Origin: Leptospira weilii
GTDB taxonomy: Bacteria; Spirochaetota; Leptospiria; Leptospirales; Leptospiraceae
Reading direction: 5' to 3'
Length of the DNA: 10,000 nt
NCBI RefSeq assembly: GCF_006874765.1
Contig: NZ_CP040840.1
Coordinates: 112,501-122,500, forward strand
Below, in pieces: positions 1 to 10,000 of this stretch. The position numbers and the translations under genes were made by a program. Each line of letters opens with the position of its first letter. The stretch's first letter is position 1. The notes beneath the pieces were generated by a model. The model saw only the letters and a program-made list of their open reading frames with translations. It had not been told where the DNA came from and made no database searches.

Positions 1-135
1 CAATTCCGCCACTTCGGCGAGGTGGAATGCAGTGCGAAACCGCTCTTACAATCTCGATAGGTTTGGGTTTTCCGTCATCCATTATTTTGGAATTCATTGA
101 CACGGAGATTGATCCGATTCTATGATCCAGTTAGA

Positions 136-2068
<1,933 letters not shown>

Positions 2069-2157
2069 GGAAACTGAAGAGTAAATTAGATTTTTCTTTT
2101 CACCTGGAAAGGAACTATACATAAAGGTAATTGATCTTACGGGATCGGGGATTATTC

Positions 2158-3378
<1,221 letters not shown>

Positions 3379-3391
3379 TCTTTATCGCCAA

Positions 3392-3919
<528 letters not shown>

Positions 3920-4379
3920 AAAATTATAAGAACTCAGAACGCACGCCTATCTCGTGACCCTTCGGAAGCGAGATTTGAGTTTAGAAAGCGTTCTATTGGG
4001 CGCTCGAGGGTTTTTAGCCGCGCTGTAAATTACCTTGAAGCATTTCGAAAGTGTTCGGTCTTGAGCTATTGATTGACGAGATTCGACATATTGAATGGGA
4101 TTTTAATTTTTCATAAAAAAACTAGGTTGTATGTGAGAACTATTGTATTTTTAGGAATGATTAAAGCGATTGTAGTTTTAGGATAAAACTCAAAATTAAG
4201 AATGAGTTTCTTATCTCAATTTTTAAAGCCGTATCATGATCATTCGGTTAGGATTTATGAATTGGTTGTGTTACGGTATTGAGCAATATTTTTACTAAAC
4301 TCAATTTTCGTTCAAATTCTCTCTAAATTAACGTGAGTTCGGTATAACAAAATGTGAAAGCGATTCTATGTTGTGACCT
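3920..4379. other. Gene-free stretch between the zinc-ribbon gene and the IS110 region
   Basis: No frame here has a plausible protein, and no tRNA or rRNA is evident. The first 75 bases hold the nested palindrome described separately. The remainder is AT-rich with scattered stops on both strands. A TATAAC box at 4343-4348 (in GGTATAACA) could be a -10 element or lie near the left end of the IS110 element, but it has no matching -35 that I can see. The left boundary of the IS110 element probably falls somewhere near the right end of this stretch. Confidence 0.5.
3931..3994. repeat. Nested palindrome after the zinc-ribbon gene
   Basis: AACTCA (3931-3936) pairs with TGAGTT (3976-3981), enclosing TCTCG (3950-3954) paired with CGAGA (3969-3973) around a CCCTTCGG core. 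An alternative outer pairing is AGAACGC (3936-3942) with GCGTTCT (3988-3994). The unit begins 11 bases after the upstream stop codon. It could stop or stabilise the transcript, but no run of T follows the main stem, so I do not call a rho-independent terminator. It may instead be an interspersed repeat of the genus. Confidence 0.45.
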
Positions 4380-4422
4380 GGCTGCCGATCCATAGAGAGG
4401 CAGCCGCTGAGTTATGCCGATC

Positions 4423-4459
<37 letters not shown>

Positions 4460-4470
4460 AAGTGTGATAC

Positions 4471-4502
<32 letters not shown>

Positions 4503-4506
4503 AGTA

Positions 4507-4541
4507 ACTCAGCATCTCACTTCCTAAGGATCGTTCGATGG
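4507..4541 (+). repeat. 35-bp direct repeat, copy 1
   Basis: This is the first of three related 35-base units that all start with ACTCA, contain TCTCACT and share the exact core AAGGATCGTTCGA (here 4526-4538). It differs from copy 3 at three positions by eye. It follows the 4471-4492 hairpin. Confidence 0.8.
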
Positions 4542-4557
4542 ATTGATCGCTCTCTGA

Positions 4558-4592
4558 ACTCAGTGTCTCACTCTCCAAGGATCGTTCGACAG
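4558..4592 (+). repeat. 35-bp direct repeat, copy 2
   Basis: This is the most diverged of the three upstream copies, with about seven differences from copy 1, but it keeps the core AAGGATCGTTCGA (4577-4589). It lies 51 bases after copy 1, and no hairpin of its own is evident. Confidence 0.78.
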
Positions 4593-4651
4593 GGCTTAAG
4601 ACCCCGATCCATAGATGAATCTAAATCGGCCACCGCAAACCAAAGTGTGGC

Positions 4652-4748
4652 GACTTAACAAAGTCGACCGCGAAGGGCAACTCAACATCTCACTCTCTAA
4701 GGATCGTTCGATGGGAGTGCTGGTGTTATCACCCGACTTTGTTAAGTC
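4652..4748. repeat. Perfect 15-bp inverted repeat before the IS110 gene
   Basis: GACTTAACAAAGTCG at 4652-4666 is the exact reverse complement of 4734-4748, with 67 bases between the arms. Each arm can also fold on itself (GACTT with AAGTC), so the RNA could switch between two small hairpins and one long stem. The right arm ends 19 bases before the AGGAG ribosome site (4768-4772) of the transposase, so the structure could influence its translation. Confidence 0.75.
4680..4714 (+). repeat. 35-bp direct repeat, copy 3
   Basis: The core AAGGATCGTTCGA lies at 4699-4711. The copy sits inside the loop formed when 4652-4666 pairs with 4734-4748, and it follows a hairpin as copy 1 does. Read in one frame it gives [10 protein letters not shown], matching [10 protein letters not shown] from the diverged copy in the transposase gene near 6195-6226. 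This shows the relationship and does not imply that the peptide is made. Confidence 0.8.
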
Positions 4749-4869
4749 CTTCCGCCTCTGTCATTTTAGGAGAAAAGAAATGAAAAGTCAAGATGGCAAG
4801 TATGTAGGAATTGATTGTGGAAAGAAAAGTTTAGAGGTTGTTCGAATCAATACGGAAAACTTGCTCGAA

Positions 4870-4873
4870 CGTC
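4870..4873. repeat. Left target-site duplication CGTC of the IS3 element
   Basis: CGTC here matches CGTC at 6068-6071 on the other side of the element. It belongs to the CGT codon and the first base of the next codon of the IS110 transposase. Confidence 0.85.
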
Positions 4874-4899
4874 TGACCTAGCCCCCGAATTTAGAACCA
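4874..4899. repeat. Left terminal inverted repeat of the IS3 element
   Basis: The sequence runs TGACCTAGCCCCC and then GAATTTAGAACCA. Compared with the reversed right end it has one extra base before the C run and a few mismatches. It is the expected transposase binding and cleavage end. Confidence 0.85.
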
Positions 4900-4948
4900 A
4901 TTAGAATGTTTGAAATCCTCTGAAAAGCATATAATTTTGGAGGAAAAT

Positions 4949-5212
4949 ATGAAGAAACGTTTCAGTGAAGATCAAATTCACAAGATATTGAAGGAATCGG
5001 AATCAGGGGCATCGACCTCTGATGTTTGTCGTAAGTATGGAATCAGCGGAAATACTTTTTACCGTTGGCGTTCGAAATACGGAGGTTTAGAACTGAGCGA
5101 TCTGAAGCGAATGAAGACTTTAGAGGAAGAGAACAGTAAGCTAAAGAAACTATATGCAGAATTAGCTTTAGAAAATGAAGCGATCAAGATGTTACTCGAA
5201 AAAAAGTGGTGA
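4949..5212 (+). CDS. IS3-family transposase OrfA (helix-turn-helix, leucine zipper)
   Basis: OrfA supplies the DNA-binding part of the transposase. The 87-residue protein begins KKRFSEDQIHKIL and has a helix-turn-helix around residues 20-45 (SGASTSDVCRKYGISGNTFYRWRSKYG, shown here only by its ends: SGAST and RWRSKYG). A heptad-rich helix at about 50-84, with many Glu, Lys and Leu, would form the coiled coil used for multimerisation. A strong GGAGG site at 4939-4943 precedes the ATG at 4949; a TTG at 4910 in the same frame is not needed. The frame ends at TGA 5210-5212, just after the slippery site that moves ribosomes into orfB. Alone, OrfA of this family often acts as an inhibitor. Confidence 0.9.
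   Translation: MKKRFSEDQIHKILKESESGASTSDVCRKYGISGNTFYRWRSKYGGLELSDLKRMKTLEEENSKLKKLYAELALENEAIKMLLEKKW
5200..5206 (+). promoter_or_regulatory. Programmed -1 frameshift site A AAA AAG
   Basis: The heptamer AAAAAAG lies in the orfA frame as A-AAA-AAG, two codons before the orfA stop, and orfB lies in the -1 frame across it. This is the classic IS3-family arrangement that yields the OrfAB fusion transposase. A G-rich stretch follows, but I did not identify a definite stimulatory fold. Confidence 0.85.
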
Positions 5213-6021
5213 GCCGCGAGCAGAAACGAGAGGCAGTTATGTTGATCAAAACGAAACTTGGAGAACGAAAATCCTGTCGTCTCTTGCAAATTTCCAGAAC
5301 CGTCTTTCGGTATCGTTGCGGACTTCAAGACAAAAACAAGGAATTAAAGGATCGAATTCGTTCTTTAGCGTATAAACATAGAAGAGCGGGATATAGGCAG
5401 ATCCATTCTTTCATTCGTCAAGGAGAGCATGTAAATCATAAACGAATCTATCGCCTGTATTCCGAATTGGGCTTAAAATACCGAATCAAGCGAAAACGAA
5501 AGAGGCTGTCATTGCCTACTGTTCCAAAGATTGTTCCTAAGAAATCGGAGGAAAGATGGTCAATGGATTTCATGTCGGATTCGCTCTATTCGGGAAGAAG
5601 ATTCAGAATTTTGAATATTATCGATGACTTCGGTCGATTCGCAGTCGTAACGAAGGCGGAATTCTCAATTACTTCAGAAAGATTAGTAAGGATTTTGAAT
5701 GAAGTATCCGAAGTCCGTAGTCTACCAAAACAAATTGTTGTGGATAATGGTCCCGAATTCACATCAAAAACATTTTTACGATGGGCTTTCGAAAAAAGAG
5801 TCGATATTCATTTTATCACACCGGGCAAGCCTACTGAAAATGCCTTCATCGAGAGCTTTAACGGAAAAATGCGAAACGAATGTTTAAATGAAAATTGGTT
5901 TAAAGATATCGAAGAAGCCCGGCGCCTCATCGAAGAGTGGAGAATCTTCTACAATTCAGAAAGGCCACATAGCTCACTCGGGGGATTAACTCCGGAGGAA
6001 TATTTAAGACGCTCTGCTTAA
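5206..6021 (+). CDS. IS3-family transposase OrfB (DDE catalytic part)
   Basis: OrfB cuts and joins DNA in transposition and is normally made fused to OrfA by frameshifting at 5200-5206 (fusion about 357 residues, 4949-6021). Numbered from the GTG at 5206, a second helix-turn-helix region spans about 45-100 (AYKHRRAGYRQIHSFI onward), followed by a basic RIKRKRKR linker and an integrase core. The catalytic triad is Asp121 in WSMDFMSD, Asp180 in VVDNGPEF and Glu216 in AFIESFNG, giving DD-35-E spacing. The C-terminal FYNSERPHSSLGGLTPEEY motif is complete. The GTG is probably not the main start; most product should come from frameshifting. No stop or missing residue suggests decay, unlike the host IS110 gene. 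Confidence 0.92.
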   Translation: MVSREQKREAVMLIKTKLGERKSCRLLQISRTVFRYRCGLQDKNKELKDRIRSLAYKHRRAGYRQIHSFIRQGEHVNHKRIYRLYSELGLKYRIKRKRKRLSLPTVPKIVPKKSEERWSMDFMSDSLYSGRRFRILNIIDDFGRFAVVTKAEFSITSERLVRILNEVSEVRSLPKQIVVDNGPEFTSKTFLRWAFEKRVDIHFITPGKPTENAFIESFNGKMRNECLNENWFKDIEEARRLIEEWRIFYNSERPHSSLGGLTPEEYLRRSA

Positions 6022-6042
6022 GAGGATTTTCACACATTACGC

Positions 6043-6067
6043 TGGTACTAAAAATGGGGGCATGTCA
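6043..6067. repeat. Right terminal inverted repeat of the IS3 element
   Basis: The reverse complement starts TGACATGCCCCC and continues with ATTTTTAGTACCA, matching the left end in TGAC, GCCCCC, TTTAG and ACCA. It starts 22 bases after the orfB stop. Confidence 0.85.
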
Positions 6068-6071
6068 CGTC
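6068..6071. repeat. Right target-site duplication CGTC of the IS3 element
   Basis: This is the second copy of the 4-base duplication, directly after the terminal GTCA. The IS110 reading frame resumes from 6072 (GA of the split CGA codon, then CAA TTC GGT). Confidence 0.85.
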
Positions 6072-6146
6072 GACAATTCGGTACAACGGAAAACGGTATC
6101 AACAGTTTATTAAAATGGTTAACCTTGAATGATATTGTAGGTTTAG

Positions 6147-6224
6147 GTTTCTTAGCTTCGCTAAGAGCCAACAGCAGCGCTCCGCTGCTTTTTGGCAATC
6201 TCGCTCTCAACGGATCGCTCGATT
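6147..6224. repeat. Small palindromic insertion unit inside the IS110 gene
   Basis: Two hairpins stand side by side: TCTTAGC (6150-6156) with GCTAAGA (6160-6166), and AGCAGCG (6173-6179) with CGCTGCT (6183-6189), the latter enclosed by GCCAA (6167-6171) and TTGGC (6192-6196). A tail (6195-6226) resembles the 35-bp repeats upstream: CTCTCAACGGATCGCTCGAT against CTCTAAGGATCGTTCGAT. The unit sits where the transposase should read IVGL-E-A-G; it destroys the acidic residue and shifts the frame by +1. Its outer edges are inferred from the interrupted protein and could be off by a few bases. Confidence 0.7.
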
Positions 6225-6332
6225 GGATCTCAATCTTTTAGAATTGCAAAATCAATACTCAACAAAGGGATTCAAGTAATTGTCCTAAATCCCGGCGACT
6301 TAGCAACGATCTATCAATCTTTAAAAAAGACC

Positions 6333-6367
<35 letters not shown>

Positions 6368-6633
6368 TCAACGATATCCAAAAGAAGAGTTCCAATTCCA
6401 ACCGACGAAGAGGAAGACAATCGAAGACTTTGCACGGAACATGAGAACTGGACCAAACAACTAACGCAAGGAAAGAATCGACTTCACAGTTTATTCACTC
6501 AAGCAGGTTTGACTCATATTACTAAAAAGCATTTAAGAACAAAAACATCCAGAGAAGCTTCTGTAACTTTACTTCCCGATCGATACAAAAAGGAAGCGGA
6601 ACGAATCTTAAAGGTTTTAGATTTAGTCGAACT

Positions 6634-6666
<33 letters not shown>

Positions 6667-7132
6667 GGCTCTGAAAAAGAATCAGAGTTACGTTCAAACG
6701 ATCATGTCCATGCCTGGGATCGGTATAATTACTTCTTTGGCGATCATGAGCTACATGGGAGATTGTAAAAGATTTTCATCCGCAAAACAAGCAGCCTACT
6801 ATTCAGGCTTGGTTCCGAGAGTTGACATTTCGGGAGATACGGTTCGATACGAAAGAATTGTATCTCGTGGTTGTCATGCAATTCGAAGGGTGATTGTTCA
6901 GGCGGCCTGGAGTTTGGTCCGTTGTCAGCATGGCGGTAAGATAAAAGAATTCTACGAAAGATTATATGTTAAAAAAGGGGCTAAAAAGTCGATCATAGCG
7001 ACTTCACGCAAAATGATCGAAGTTCTTTATACAATGATTCGAACGGGAAATCTTTTTGATTCTATGCCCGAAGAAGCATTGAATCGAAAGTTAGCTCAAT
7101 ATGGTCTTATGTAAAAAAAATAACGGGAGGGC

Positions 7133-7138
7133 TTGACA
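7133..7138 (+). promoter_or_regulatory. Outward TTGACA box at the right side of the IS110 element
   Basis: A perfect -35 hexamer lies 18 bases after the transposase stop and points outward. No good -10 follows at 16-18 bases (CATAAC at 7159-7164 is 20 bases away). Several IS110-family elements carry a -35 in the right end that joins a -10 in the left end when the element circularises. That role is inference here because the ends are unknown. Confidence 0.3.
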
Positions 7139-7159
7139 CAAGAAACATAGGAGAGAGGC

Positions 7160-7405
7160 ATAACCAACCCCACAAATTGAAAAGGTTTTTAGAATCAGAA
7201 AGATCAAAAACTGATATTTTTCAAGTGTTCCGACAAGAATGAGACTTTTTACTTGCAAAAAGTATAATTTTCTGATAGAGAAAAATCTCCCGAGCCTTTC
7301 CGCCCCCACCACCCAAAAATAAGGGTGGGAACTAAGTTTCACAGAGAATTTGTCGTAATTCCGACAGATTTATCTTCGGGTCCAAGTATTTGTGGGGTTG
7401 GTTAT
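7160..7405. repeat. 246-bp gene-free unit with perfect 18-bp inverted repeats
   Basis: ATAACCAACCCCACAAAT at 7160-7177 is exactly reversed at 7388-7405. Inside are further palindromes: ACTTTTT/AAAAAGT at 7244-7263, CCACCC/GGGTGG at 7309-7328, and TGTCG/CGACA near 7351-7366. No convincing gene lies inside; a minus-strand open frame of 83 codons has no family features. The architecture is that of a MITE or a non-autonomous interspersed repeat. No target duplication is obvious (the flanks read GAGAGAGGC and ATTAGAGAGC). I see no transposase in the window with matching ends. Confidence 0.6.
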
Positions 7406-7634
7406 ATTAGAGAGCAACACTTTAGTTTCTGATTCGCCCAAACTTTCTTACGACCCTGCTCACGTTAAGATGAGAAATTTACTCGGATAGAATTCTTACA
7501 AATCGGAGTTCGAAAATTGAATCCTTTTTGCTAATTTCTTAAGTGCCAAAAGTGTAAAAATTTATGATTTCAATTTGTTTTATAAAAATAAAATAAATTT
7601 TCATTTTCCCGGACTTTTCTTATTCTGTTTTACT
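7406..7634. other. Upstream region of the DUF885 gene
   Basis: There is no gene here. A short frame from an ATG at 7564 closes after ten codons. The promoter of the DUF885 gene should lie in this stretch. TTGCTA at 7528-7533 with TGTAAA at 7553-7558 (19-base spacing) is a weak candidate only. Confidence 0.4.
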
Positions 7635-9449
<1,815 letters not shown>

Positions 9450-9454
9450 CGTAT

Positions 9455-9488
9455 AAATTGAAAACTTTCACGAAAAAGTTTTCAATTT
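9455..9488. terminator. Probable bidirectional terminator between DUF885 gene and thiD
   Basis: A 14-bp perfect stem (9455-9468 with 9475-9488) has the loop CACGAA. It starts 6 bases after the DUF885 stop and is rich in A and T, so the stem itself supplies T-rich sequence at its 3' side on either strand (ATTTTAT on +, TTTATAC on -). It lies between convergent genes. The low GC content of the stem is the main reservation. Confidence 0.75.
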
Positions 9489-9647
9489 TATGGTTTGGAA
9501 TAATCCAGAATTTGAAAAATAAGCAATCATTTCATTGAACGGCTTACTATGTGTAAATTTCAAAGTTTTGCGGCTATAACGAAAATGAATTTAGCCTTGG
9601 GAAGCTCGGGAAATTTTTGGACAAATCAAATTTCTTGACATCAAATT

Positions 9648-10000
<353 letters not shown>

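Larger units (their letters stand above)
4874..6067 (+). mobile_element. Complete IS3-family element, IS407-like group
   Basis: The 1194-bp element begins TGACC and ends GTCA. Imperfect terminal inverted repeats are at 4874-4899 and 6043-6067, sharing TGAC, GCCCCC, TTTAG and ACCA. The 4-base target duplication CGTC flanks it at 4870-4873 and 6068-6071. Removing the element plus one copy of CGTC joins codons CGT and CGA and restores the IS110 reading frame (LLERRQFGTTENG), which proves the boundaries. It carries orfA and orfB linked by a -1 frameshift site. The WSMDFMSD and GRRFRILNIIDDF motifs and the 4-bp duplication fit the IS407 group. Everything needed for movement appears intact. Confidence 0.93.

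Noticed and set aside
3..28. Hairpin ATTCCGCC with GGTGGAAT at the left edge as a terminator
   Set aside because: No T-run follows, and it may lie inside coding sequence that runs beyond the window.
1..125. Open frames at the left edge: a minus-strand frame starting at 82 or 97 ([12 protein letters not shown]...) and a plus frame ending at 125
   Set aside because: Both are short, cut by the window edge and without recognisable motifs. They oppose each other, and nothing in the visible sequence decides between them.
2131..2157. TTG start for the VKOR-DsbA gene
   Set aside because: Its AAGG lies only three bases upstream, and the added nine residues contribute nothing recognisable; the ATG at 2158 is better placed.
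4507..4714. CRISPR-like array
   Set aside because: There are only three imperfect units with unequal spacers, repeat matter also occurs in an insertion elsewhere, and no cas genes are present.
4615..4779. Upstream extension of the IS110 transposase from an ATG at 4615
   Set aside because: Family similarity begins at [12 protein letters not shown]; the AGGAG at 4768-4772 serves the ATG at 4780, and the extension covers the inverted repeat.
6062..6146. Separate small gene from the ATG at 6062 (MSRRQF...)
   Set aside because: The ATG belongs to the terminal repeat of the IS3 element; the residues from the second Arg on are the continuation of the broken IS110 transposase.
7091..7342. 83-codon minus-strand frame
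   Set aside because: It overlaps the IS110 tail and most of the 246-bp inverted-repeat unit, and it has no domain features. It is more likely an open frame of a repeat than a gene.
7575..7634. TTG start for the DUF885 gene
   Set aside because: It adds a second hydrophobic stretch before the natural anchor segment and has no ribosome site; the ATG at 7635 gives a usual N-terminus.
9549..9638. 29-codon plus-strand frame between the DUF885 gene and thiD
   Set aside because: There is no ribosome site, it is very short, and it lies downstream of a probable terminator.

Overview
The window looks like part of the main chromosome of a pathogenic-clade Leptospira. The coding style is AT-rich. The HisB, HisH and HisA proteins read like Leptospira proteins, and the window carries an IS110-family element of the kind common in this genus (IS1533-like) together with an IS407-type IS3-family element. 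The species cannot be fixed from the sequence alone.

Left part (136-3919, + strand): hisB, hisH and hisA form a compact, translationally coupled histidine block in which each junction overlaps by 4 bases. Next comes a membrane protein that fuses a vitamin K epoxide reductase (VKOR) domain to a DsbA-like thioredoxin domain, a one-protein system for making disulfide bonds outside the cytoplasm. A small zinc-ribbon membrane protein of unknown function follows after 13 bases.

Middle part (3920-7634): this is a mobile-DNA graveyard. A non-coding stretch of about 860 bases contains a nested palindrome, three copies of a 35-bp repeat, three copies of a 12-bp repeat and several strong hairpins. It leads into a broken IS110-family transposase gene (4780-7114). 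That gene is split by a complete 1194-bp IS3-family element (4874-6067) with a clean 4-bp target duplication, CGTC. It is broken again by a roughly 78-bp palindromic insertion that removes the expected catalytic Glu region, and again by a 1-base deletion. The structured DNA just before the IS110 start codon is a candidate bridge RNA region. Behind the IS110 gene sits a 246-bp gene-free unit bounded by perfect 18-bp inverted repeats, which resembles a MITE.

Right part (7635-10000): a membrane-anchored DUF885 family metallopeptidase-like protein on the + strand and the end of thiD (thiamine pyrimidine kinase) on the - strand converge on an AT-rich palindrome that probably works as a terminator in both directions.

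The housekeeping genes show no sign of disruption. All decay is confined to the IS110/IS3 nest. The most novel material is the structured, repeat-rich region at 4380-4750, the hairpin unit at 6147-6224 that carries a diverged copy of the same repeat, and the 246-bp inverted-repeat unit.
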